A stretch of DNA of 64,000 bases from an uncultured Lentisphaeria bacterium (lineage in GTDB: Bacteria; Verrucomicrobiota; Lentisphaeria; Victivallales; Victivallaceae): positions 1 to 64,000 of the forward strand of contig CAIPAT010000336.1 of the NCBI GenBank assembly GCA_903863035.1, written 5' to 3'. Positions 42,547 to 49,890 of this stretch are shown one piece after another. Position 1 is the first letter of the stretch. Every line of letters starts with the position of its first letter. Under the pieces are notes generated by a model. It was not told where the DNA came from, searched no databases, and saw nothing but the letters and a program-made list of their open reading frames with translations. The position numbers and the translations under genes are program-made.

Positions 42547-43359
42547 ATGAAGTATTTTGAAGGCGTTAATTTTATCGGCTGCGGCGAGGATGCCAGCCAC
42601 GCAAATATTCAGAAGGACCGGCTTTTCGAAGGTTATTACGGTATTCAATATAATCACGGCGGCCCGCTGGATTTTGCCGCCGGCGACAGTCCGCGCCGGC
42701 AGGTCGAGGGGCCTTATGCTTTCATTACTCAGCCCGCCATGAAATTTTACTACGGAGCGCCGTCCGGACAATCCCGCCATCATGTTTTTGCCTGCTTCAA
42801 AGGCCCGCGAGTGGACCGGTTCATCCGCCACGGACTGCTGACCATCAACTCAAATCAGCCGTTGATCAGAATCATCAACGCCGAACGGTTTCTGGCAACA
42901 TTGCGCGAATTGATTGCGAATATCCGGCACAACCCTCCTCAGAATTATAGCCGCGCAGTGCTGCTGCTGGAGGATCTGCTGCTGCAACTCCATGAACAGC
43001 CGTCGGAAAAATCGGAAATCAACAGTCATCTGATACCCGGTTTGAAGCAGCTGGTCAGCGCCGTGGAGCAGAATCCCCAACTGGAATGGGATTTCACCAG
43101 GGAAGCCGCCGCGCTCGGCGTATCATATCCGCATTTCCGCCGTATTTTCCGGCAATATGCCGGAGCTGCCCCCGTAAACTTCCTGATTAAATGCCGTCTG
43201 CGCAACGCTGTCTGGCTGCTGCTGCATTCCGACGACCAGATCAGCGCCGTCGCGGAAAATTGCGGCATTCCCGACGAGTTCTACTTCTCCCGCCTGTTTA
43301 AAAAATACTACAATCTCCCCCCCCTGACCTACCGCCGCGAGTTCAAAAACCGTCCATAA
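42547..43359 (+). CDS. AraC family transcriptional regulator
   Basis: A 270-residue regulator. The N-terminal half (residues 1-165) resembles a cupin-type sugar-binding domain; the C-terminal half carries two helix-turn-helix motifs (FTREAAALGVSYPHFRRIFRQ and ISAVAENCGIPDEFYFSRLFKK) ending LPPLTYRREFK. It is divergent from the isomerase/oxidoreductase operon and is probably its activator. The start at ATG 42547 is chosen from domain content; a TTG at 42502 in the same frame cannot be excluded. Confidence 0.88.
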   Translation: MKYFEGVNFIGCGEDASHANIQKDRLFEGYYGIQYNHGGPLDFAAGDSPRRQVEGPYAFITQPAMKFYYGAPSGQSRHHVFACFKGPRVDRFIRHGLLTINSNQPLIRIINAERFLATLRELIANIRHNPPQNYSRAVLLLEDLLLQLHEQPSEKSEINSHLIPGLKQLVSAVEQNPQLEWDFTREAAALGVSYPHFRRIFRQYAGAAPVNFLIKCRLRNAVWLLLHSDDQISAVAENCGIPDEFYFSRLFKKYYNLPPLTYRREFKNRP

Positions 43360-43379
43360 GGCTTCTGGTATTTATATAA

Positions 43380-43407
43380 ATCCTGCCCATCCTGTTCATC
43401 CCTGTTT
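43380..43407. repeat. ATCCTG-type interspersed repeat
   Basis: ATCCTGCCCATCCTGTTCAT followed by CCCTGTT. The same kind of sequence, inverted, is at 61118-61135. Similar short words are scattered in the intergenic DNA of many bacterial genomes; function is unknown. Confidence 0.55.
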
Positions 43408-43716
43408 AATGATTCATTTCCCCGCGATATGCAAGCAATGAAAACACCAATACTATAATTCGGGATCTATGATTTTAGTAATCAGGCTCACGACCGAACA
43501 AGTAAAACGATTGCTGACGGTCATGGATGATCAGGCGTATTCCGCGTGTGAATTGATGAAGAATTTGATGCCGGCCCGCCTTCCTTTGTTCATATCTGCG
43601 TCCCGCATTGCAAGCCGGACTGATTGCTATGACCTCTCCCGACAGTCCCCGTGCCGGAAACCAGAAATACCGTTTGACTTCCAATGGCCGGCAAGCAAAA
43701 GAAACAGGTAAGTAAA

Positions 43717-43744
43717 TATATACTCTCATAAGGCTGGAAATTAA
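43717..43744 (-). repeat. Dispersed TATACTCT repeat, copy F
   Basis: Reads TATATACTCTCATAAGGCTG then GAAATTA, matching the left part of the family consensus in minus orientation. Confidence 0.5.
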
Positions 43745-43841
43745 GTGTTGGATATTGGGTGTTGAAATGAGTTCATATTGGGTTATCTTGACCGCCATGG
43801 GGTTATGCTCCGTAACCTGGATCGGAAACGGTTGCGACATA

Positions 43842-43976
43842 TCCCGCAGTCGCGGGACTTCAAGGCGGACAATCTCTCCAGCATTGCTCTGTTCAACGAC
43901 TATCTAATCTCGCGGAGTGGTTGTCCCAAATTGGGGTGGTAAAAATTTTAGGCATTTAGATCCCGCAGTCGCGGGA
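43842..43976. repeat. Two identical REP-like hairpins (TCCCGCAGTCGCGGGA)
   Basis: Copies at 43842-43857 and 43961-43976 each form a 6-bp GC stem with an AGTC loop. The first is preceded by GGAAACGGTTGCGACA, similar to the lead-in of the hairpins at 11799 and 58721. A related hairpin ATCCCGC-ATT-GCGGGAT is at 58697-58713. Confidence 0.6.
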
Positions 43977-43992
43977 CCCGCAAGCGGGATCG

Positions 43993-44032
43993 AACTTTAG
44001 AACTTTAGAACTTTAGAACTTTAGAACTTTAG
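43993..44032. repeat. 8-bp tandem repeat (AACTTTAG)x5
   Basis: Five exact units plus a partial sixth, ending just before the ispE stop codon. It is the reverse complement of the unit found after kdsB (32264-32287). Exact short units are prone to length change by slippage. Confidence 0.8.
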
Positions 44033-44045
44033 AACTTACAGGCTG

Positions 44046-44927
44046 CTAGCTCAGGTTTTTGCCGGAGACGAAGACATCCATTTCGGGGAATTCCTGGCGC
44101 ATGGCTGCGGCAACTTTTTCGGCATAGGTGAAATCGCTGCAAATGGCGAAAACCGTTGGTCCGCTGCCGGTCATTTCCGCGCCCAGCGCCCCGTGTGTCA
44201 ACAGGCGGTCTTTCAATATTTGCAGGATGGGAAATTTGCGGATAACCGCTGGGGCCAGGTCATTATGCAGCAGTCCGGCGCAGGTTTTGAAATTCCCGGC
44301 GCGGACGGCGCTGGTCAGCGCATTGAACCGGTCTTTGTCCGCCGGGCCGGTTAACGCCGGGTCCATGTTATCGTATGCCCATTGGGCGCTTACCGGGAAG
44401 CCGGGATTGACCAGCACGACGGGTATTTCCGGCAGGACGCCCGTCAGAAATTCGAGTCTTTCGCCGATGCCGGACGCTATTGCGGGGCGTGATTCCATGA
44501 AAAACGGCACATCCGCGCCGACATGCAGCGCGGCTCTGGTCAGGACCGGCAGCGGCAGCTGTTTGTAATGTTTCTGAAGCATTTGCAGCACTGCCGCGGC
44601 ATCGCTGCTGCCGCCACCCATGCCGGCGGCGACGGGGATCTTTTTGTCGATCTCAATGCGCCATTTGGCCGGGAGTCCGGTCATGGCGGCATATCTGACG
44701 GCGGCTTTGTGGCAGATATTGGTTTCGTCAGTGGGAACCTTTTTGTCGCGGCAGATGATTTCAATGCCGAAAAGCACGGTCAGGTCGTCAACGGTAAGCA
44801 CGATGTTGTCAGCCGGAGAGGTCAGCGGCAGGAAGAATGACAGTATTTCATGATATCCGTCTGGTCTTTTGCCGGTAACTTTAAGGAACAAATTGATTTT
44901 GGAATAAGCAATTGATCTGATTTTCAT
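44046..44927 (-). CDS. ispE: 4-diphosphocytidyl-2-C-methyl-D-erythritol kinase
   Basis: A 293-residue GHMP kinase of the MEP isoprenoid pathway. The N-terminal YSKINLFLKVTGKRPDGYHEI with its catalytic lysine, the ATP-binding IPVAAGMGGGSSDAAAVLQ and the C-terminal GAEMTGSGPTVFAI are diagnostic. It phosphorylates CDP-methylerythritol in the cytoplasm. It follows an oxidoreductase gene on the same strand, with a hairpin between. Confidence 0.95.
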   Translation of the reverse strand: MKIRSIAYSKINLFLKVTGKRPDGYHEILSFFLPLTSPADNIVLTVDDLTVLFGIEIICRDKKVPTDETNICHKAAVRYAAMTGLPAKWRIEIDKKIPVAAGMGGGSSDAAAVLQMLQKHYKQLPLPVLTRAALHVGADVPFFMESRPAIASGIGERLEFLTGVLPEIPVVLVNPGFPVSAQWAYDNMDPALTGPADKDRFNALTSAVRAGNFKTCAGLLHNDLAPAVIRKFPILQILKDRLLTHGALGAEMTGSGPTVFAICSDFTYAEKVAAAMRQEFPEMDVFVSGKNLS

Positions 44928-44959
44928 CGCTTTAGTTCTCCTGCTGGAATAACAGATGA

Positions 44960-44988
44960 CAGGAGCGGCTGATTAATGGCCGTTCCTG
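44960..44988. terminator. Hairpin between oxidoreductase and ispE genes
   Basis: CAGGAGCGGC (44960-44969) pairs with GCCGTTCCTG (44979-44988) through one wobble pair and a 9-nt loop. On the minus strand, the direction of both genes, no T-run follows, so it may be a weak or factor-dependent terminator or an RNA-processing element. Confidence 0.4.
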
Positions 44989-45035
44989 AAGGGTTTTGAT
45001 TGTGTTCTTTATTCGCACGTTATATAAAAGTTAAT

Positions 45036-46037
45036 TTAAGCCGGGCATGTAAATTTGAAGCCGTAATGCTCGTTGTATTCCGCTATTTGTTTAGTGATGT
45101 CTATGGCCAGCCGGAGCGCCCGCAGGCCGTCTTCGCCAGTCACTTTCGGATCTGTTACTTTTCCGTCCTGCTGAGTTTTCTTCACGGCCAGCAGGAAATC
45201 TTCAAGTTCCGCCGCCAGCGCGTTTTTTTCATCCAGATTAATTTCTTTTTTGGCCAGCCCGACCCGGTTTTTCTTGATGATCAAACCGGAATGGGTGGCG
45301 TAGTCCATGGAGATATAGCAGTCTTCCTGGAATACCCGGAACCGGCGCATTGGTTCCATGCTGACGCGGCTGGCGGTGATATTGGCGGCGCTGCCGTTGA
45401 CAAACTTTATCCGGACGCTGACAATATCCTCGGTTTTGCTGAGTACCGGAATGCCGATGGCGTCAATCCGTTCAATCTCGGAATCCACCATGGTCAGAAT
45501 CAAGTCCAGGTCATGGATCATCAGGTCAAGCACCACGCTGACTTCAGTGCCGCGGCGGTGCTGTCCGGGGCGCGCCGGAGGATACTGCGCCAGGCGGTGA
45601 GCCTCGATAAAACGGGTGTCCGCCGCATGTTTTTCCAGGAAATCCATTGCCGGATTGAAACGTTCGACATGACCGATGGCCAGCACCAGATTACGCATTC
45701 TGGCTTCTTTTACGATCTCTTCGGCTTCTTCCACCGTCACTGCGATCGGTTTCTCGATCAGCAGGTGTTTATTCATCTTCAGCAGCGGCAGGGACGTGGC
45801 GTGATGCTGGGTGGCAGGTACCGCGACGCTGAGGGCATCGCACTGTGCGGCGAGCTCTGCCACATCCGTAAATACTTTCAAGCCGAATTCCTGGCCGACT
45901 TTTTCAGCGGTCTCGCCGGAGACGTCGTAGACTCCGACGACTTCGGCGTTTTCGCTGAGATTATAGAGTCTGGCGTGATGTCTGCCGAGCGCCCCGACGC
46001 CGACCACTCCAACTTTTACTTTTGCACCTTGATCCAT
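45036..46037 (-). CDS. Gfo/Idh/MocA family oxidoreductase
   Basis: A 333-residue NAD(P)-dependent oxidoreductase. The Rossmann motif VGVVGVGALGRHHARLY and the catalytic-lysine block LIEKPIAVTVEEAEEI are present, and the C-terminal domain includes GHVERFNPAMDFL. It probably acts on a nucleotide sugar or another sugar; a role in lipid A or surface sugar synthesis is possible but not shown. The gene stands alone upstream of ispE. Confidence 0.88.
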   Translation of the reverse strand: MDQGAKVKVGVVGVGALGRHHARLYNLSENAEVVGVYDVSGETAEKVGQEFGLKVFTDVAELAAQCDALSVAVPATQHHATSLPLLKMNKHLLIEKPIAVTVEEAEEIVKEARMRNLVLAIGHVERFNPAMDFLEKHAADTRFIEAHRLAQYPPARPGQHRRGTEVSVVLDLMIHDLDLILTMVDSEIERIDAIGIPVLSKTEDIVSVRIKFVNGSAANITASRVSMEPMRRFRVFQEDCYISMDYATHSGLIIKKNRVGLAKKEINLDEKNALAAELEDFLLAVKKTQQDGKVTDPKVTGEDGLRALRLAIDITKQIAEYNEHYGFKFTCPA

Positions 46038-46204
46038 AGTTAATATCCTTAAATTAGATATAAAATTTTATCTACTATACACGGTATTTCCTAAAATTTT
46101 AGCTTTCTGTTAAAAATATTGCTTCTCAAATTTGATTTAAAGCCGTTTGAATGATTATATTGTTGGCTAAATGATTGTTTTTATGGTTTTACGCGGAGCA
46201 AAAA

Positions 46205-47023
46205 ATGGGAAACGCTGTCAGTGATCGCACTGGAAATAAACATTCTATGAGAAGACTGTTGCTGATTATTGTGATTACCGTTACGGTTTTTCTGGTGCTG
46301 GCCGGATGTTTTTCCGACAAACTTATCTTTCAGCCGCCGCGCAGCGGAGTTGAGCCGGACAAAGATATGACCATGCTTCAGGTCTCGCCGGATGTTAAGA
46401 TAGCGCTGCTCTATCTGCCTTCGCCATCGGCGGCTTATACGCTGCTGTACAGTCATGGCAATGGCGAAGACTTGTTTGATCTGAAATCGTTTCTGGCGGG
46501 ATACAGCAGTCATGGTTATTCCATCCTGTGCTATGATTATGAAGGTTACGGCGCCAGCCAGGGGAAGCCAACCGAACCGAACACCTACCGCGATATTGAA
46601 GCGGTTTACCGCTATATGACCGGAACGCTGAAAATACCGCCGGATAAGATCATCTTATACGGGCGTTCCGTGGGCAGCGGTCCGACCTGCTTTCTGGCGG
46701 AGAAATACCCGGCGGCAGGAATGGTTTTGCAAAGCCCGTTCACCAGTACATTCAAGGTGGTTTGTCCGGTTCCCCTGCCATTTGACAAATTTCCTAACTT
46801 GCAAAGAATCAGGAACATCAAAATGCCAATCTTGATCATGCACGGCACGCTTGACGGAGTCATCCCCTTTCATCACGGGCAGGTGTTATTTAAAGCCGCC
46901 AACCAGCCCAAATATTTCTTTGAAGTGCCAGACGCCGGCCATAATGACCTGGAGTTCTGCGCCGGGGACAATTACTGGCTGGAGCTCGACAAGTTCATTA
47001 AATCACTGCCAAGGGCAAAGTAG
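46205..47023 (+). CDS. Alpha/beta hydrolase lipoprotein (BEM46-like)
   Basis: A 272-residue hydrolase with an N-terminal signal ending in LVLAGC, a lipobox. Motifs: LYSHGNGEDLFDL, YDYEGYGASQGKP, nucleophile elbow GRSVGSGP, acid in HGTLDGVIPF and histidine in PDAGHNDLE. It resembles the protein at 2418-3227 but is lipid-anchored. The ATG at 46205 has GCGGAG six nt upstream and is preferred over 46175. Substrate unknown. Confidence 0.87.
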   Translation: MGNAVSDRTGNKHSMRRLLLIIVITVTVFLVLAGCFSDKLIFQPPRSGVEPDKDMTMLQVSPDVKIALLYLPSPSAAYTLLYSHGNGEDLFDLKSFLAGYSSHGYSILCYDYEGYGASQGKPTEPNTYRDIEAVYRYMTGTLKIPPDKIILYGRSVGSGPTCFLAEKYPAAGMVLQSPFTSTFKVVCPVPLPFDKFPNLQRIRNIKMPILIMHGTLDGVIPFHHGQVLFKAANQPKYFFEVPDAGHNDLEFCAGDNYWLELDKFIKSLPRAK

Positions 47024-47044
47024 CCGAACGCCCATCCGCAAGTA

Positions 47045-47836
47045 TTAAGAACCCGCTAAAATATGTTTTACAAAAGCCGCATAGGAACATTTTGCGATAA
47101 TTCTTTGGAATTGAAATGTCATCGTTTTTTCAAATTTTTCAGCCTTTGACTTGTTGAAGCGACCGTCTTTTCCTACAAACTGTCCCCACCAGCCATAACC
47201 GCCTTTTGAATCAGGCGGCGAAACAATGAAACTTTGATGATATTCAGGCGGAAAAAAACTTTGAAAGACATTCAACTCATTGAGCCATGACTCACAGCCG
47301 ATAGTTTCCGGCAAAATACCTTTGGCTTGAATGTCTTTCACAATCGCGGCAAGCTCTCTGACTCTGTCGCTGGTAGAGGTAAACGGCGATTCTGGAATGC
47401 ATGCGTTTTGGAAATGCAGATAAACGTGTTTCATCCCGGGATCATAGTTATAGCGGAAGCACCCGAACCACTCATGAGCGGCTTTCGGCGTCTGCGCGGA
47501 ATAAGAAAGAAACGGGGCAATAATCTTCATTGACTCCCGCGCAAACCCCGTTCTGTCCGCGCGGCATGAAAATTTGGAGTAATTTTCTCTGATTGATTTC
47601 AACGCAGACTGCCAGTCTTTATCTGTCTCTTTAACAGAGGGAATCTTCTGTATGATTGAAACAATCGAAGTATATCCCTTAAATGCTTTTTCAAAATCTT
47701 TTTCGAGTCCATTTTCGAGAACATAAAAAAGGTATTTGAGCTGAAGTTCAGCCATCGCAGGAACAAGTTGAACATTATCACATTTTGATGCGCCCGGGTA
47801 CTCATTACTGCTGTTTTCTATTTTAATTTCAGTCAT
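47045..47836 (-). CDS. Unknown protein at the end of the DUF4838 operon
   Basis: A 263-residue soluble protein that I do not recognise. It has no signal peptide or membrane helix. The first half is helical; aromatic-rich segments follow (EWFGCFRYNYDPGMKHVYLHFQN and GGYGWWGQFVGKDGRFNKSKA), and YDPGMKHVYLHF might hold metal or ligand contacts. Its start overlaps the amidohydrolase stop as ATGA, so translation is coupled, which suggests a partner role in the same pathway. Confidence 0.75.
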   Translation of the reverse strand: MTEIKIENSSNEYPGASKCDNVQLVPAMAELQLKYLFYVLENGLEKDFEKAFKGYTSIVSIIQKIPSVKETDKDWQSALKSIRENYSKFSCRADRTGFARESMKIIAPFLSYSAQTPKAAHEWFGCFRYNYDPGMKHVYLHFQNACIPESPFTSTSDRVRELAAIVKDIQAKGILPETIGCESWLNELNVFQSFFPPEYHQSFIVSPPDSKGGYGWWGQFVGKDGRFNKSKAEKFEKTMTFQFQRIIAKCSYAAFVKHILAGS

Positions 47837-48642
47837 AACAGCCAGTCCGCCGCAGTCTTTCCCATTATGCTGTCGATAATTCCAGAAGGAACGCCGATGC
47901 GCTTCAGCAGTATCTCGTAATGCTTTTGTGCATCCAGCATGATGCCCGGAGCCGTAAAATATGCGTCGGATCCGAGAAGCAGTTTTTTGAACCCTGAAAA
48001 TGAAGCATCAACTTCGGCGACACAGCTGCCCAGCCATGATGCAAGTTCGTCAGGTCGAATTGCCATCCAGCTACCGCTGCCTGCCAGATCTGCGTAGATG
48101 TTGGGATGAAGCTTTATCAGTTCCGCTGCCTCCTTTCTGAAAAATGTTGTGCCTAAATGTGCCATAATTATTTTCAATTCAGGAAAGGAACGGGCTATCC
48201 GGTCCAGATTTAGAGGATTCATATTTTTGAGAAGCGGCCGGCGGTCAATTATGTCTTTTTTACACTGCCTGAACGCTCCGGTGTGGAAAAGGACGGGAAG
48301 TTTTAATTTCTCCGCCTTTTCATAAACCGGCATGTACAAATCATGATCATACGGATAATATGGCGTTATGCACTTGAGGCCTTTAAAGCCCTGTTCCGCG
48401 AAGTTATCGACAACACCGGCATCTATTGTATCCCACAAATTGACAAACGCAAAAGGAATCAGGATGCCTGAATACTGATTTGCGGCTTTAAGAGTGGCAT
48501 CATTTTCCGGGAATTCATGATCACAGCGCGGACCTGCCGAACAAGCACAGGCTGTTGTTTCAGACTTCTCACAAACTTCTACGAATCTTTTAAGCGCGTC
48601 AGGATCAGTACTGTCAATATGCGTATGAATGTCTATTTTCAT
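47833..48642 (-). CDS. Amidohydrolase family (TIM-barrel) metal-dependent hydrolase
   Basis: A 269-residue protein of the amidohydrolase-2 type. The N-terminal MKIDIHTHIDS holds the HxH pair, IIMAHLGTTF a further histidine and LLGSDAYF the catalytic aspartate. Members hydrolyse or decarboxylate lactones and aromatic acids; here a sugar-lactone-like substrate is plausible from the neighbouring oxidoreductase. It begins 26 bp after that gene and overlaps the next by four bases. Confidence 0.85.
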   Translation of the reverse strand: MKIDIHTHIDSTDPDALKRFVEVCEKSETTACACSAGPRCDHEFPENDATLKAANQYSGILIPFAFVNLWDTIDAGVVDNFAEQGFKGLKCITPYYPYDHDLYMPVYEKAEKLKLPVLFHTGAFRQCKKDIIDRRPLLKNMNPLNLDRIARSFPELKIIMAHLGTTFFRKEAAELIKLHPNIYADLAGSGSWMAIRPDELASWLGSCVAEVDASFSGFKKLLLGSDAYFTAPGIMLDAQKHYEILLKRIGVPSGIIDSIMGKTAADWLL

Positions 48643-48668
48643 TCTTGCATTCTCCTGTTTTAAAAAAA

Positions 48669-49886
48669 CTAAATAGCGTCCATATTTACAATCCGGTTTT
48701 CCTCCAAAGAATATTCTTGCGGTTCAATTCTGACCACTTTTCCCGTTGATCTAGCTAGTTCAATGGCATTCCCTACTACTGTAGCCGCCAGTCCGGCCTG
48801 GTAATCTACTTTCGGCGGGATGTCGCTACATATGCAACGAACAAATTCTTCGAAAAACAGTTGATCACTACCTCCATGTCCTGAATCATTGTCTGCCTGA
48901 CAGTCGTAAATCACCGGCTGCAATCCGATGGACGAACTCACTTTGATGCGGTTATTCACCGTATTTCCTTCAAGATACCCTTCCGTACCAACTAACCGAA
49001 TTGTTCTGCCTGCCTGCGGAGCGAAAAGATTCAACGAAAAAACAGCACGAATACCATTGCCATATTCCAATATTGTCACCTGATTGTCTACCACATCTTT
49101 ATCAGCGTTGTAAACACATAAATCAAACTTGCTTTTCGATGGGTTTGCTTTTTCCGCTTCGGACATCACTACCAGTTCTCCGTGAAAGCGGAAACGACAG
49201 CCTTGATCCGTACATACAGAGCAGAACTGTGCCATCTGTTTTTCCGGACGGAAAAAATTGCAATCTCCGAATGATGCCACCCGTACTGGCAACGCATCGA
49301 CAATCCAAGATATTAGATCAATATCATGACTACACTTGGCCAGTATGAAACCGCCGCTGTTCGCCACTTTGCGATGCCAGCGCCGCATGTAACTGGCGCC
49401 ATGCATCACTCCGATAGACTCTTCGGCAGCCACACTCATGATTTGTCCCAGCCGCCCGGACTCTACGATAGCTTTAATCTGCTTGTACATCGGATGTTCA
49501 CGTAACACGAAACCTAGTTGGATTATTTGACTTTTTGAAGTTCGTGCTGCCAGGATCTCCCGGCATTCCGCTGCTGTTGGAGCCATCGGTTTCTCTAGCA
49601 TGATGTGCATACCATGCCGCAATGCCGTCACCGCTACTTCAGCGTGGAGATAATCAGGAACGGTAATCACTACTGCGTCCAATTCCGAAACACGAAACAT
49701 AACATCCGGTTCGGTAAATTGCGGCACGGCGGCGCAATCATATGCCATGGCAAAGTCATGCAACCGACAAGCATCCGTATCGCACAGCGCCACTAACTCC
49801 ACACGCGGAGTACTCCGCGCCAATTTTATATATGCGCCGCCACGCTGCCCGACACCAATAATCCCAATACGACAAGGCTCATTCAT
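48669..49886 (-). CDS. Gfo/Idh/MocA family oxidoreductase with Cys cluster
   Basis: A 405-residue NAD(P)-dependent oxidoreductase. GIIGVGQRGGAYIKLA is the Rossmann motif and LEKPMAPTAAECREI the catalytic-lysine block. The middle contains CSHDIDLISWIV and a cysteine group FCSVCTDQGCRF, as in several sugar-acting family members. It likely oxidises a sugar released by the DUF4838 protein. It starts 4 bp after that gene. Confidence 0.88.
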   Translation of the reverse strand: MNEPCRIGIIGVGQRGGAYIKLARSTPRVELVALCDTDACRLHDFAMAYDCAAVPQFTEPDVMFRVSELDAVVITVPDYLHAEVAVTALRHGMHIMLEKPMAPTAAECREILAARTSKSQIIQLGFVLREHPMYKQIKAIVESGRLGQIMSVAAEESIGVMHGASYMRRWHRKVANSGGFILAKCSHDIDLISWIVDALPVRVASFGDCNFFRPEKQMAQFCSVCTDQGCRFRFHGELVVMSEAEKANPSKSKFDLCVYNADKDVVDNQVTILEYGNGIRAVFSLNLFAPQAGRTIRLVGTEGYLEGNTVNNRIKVSSSIGLQPVIYDCQADNDSGHGGSDQLFFEEFVRCICSDIPPKVDYQAGLAATVVGNAIELARSTGKVVRIEPQEYSLEENRIVNMDAI

Positions 49887-49890
49887 TTTA

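Larger units (their letters stand above)
43360..44045. other. Repeat-rich intergenic region, no supported gene
   Basis: A 686-bp stretch of short repeats. It holds ATCCTG words (43380-43407), copy F of the TATACTCT repeat (43717-43744), GTGTTGGATATTGGGTGTTG just after it, two identical hairpins (43842-43857 and 43961-43976), GTTGTCCCAAATTGGGG near 43919, and the 8-bp tandem at 43993-44032. Open frames at 43469-43711 (plus) and 43475-43840 (minus) lie inside repeats, have no ribosome binding site and are not called. Confidence 0.7.

Noticed and set aside
43469-43840. Small open frames on both strands in the repeat region
   Set aside because: They overlap each other and known repeats, lack ribosome binding sites and give low-complexity or unrecognisable products.
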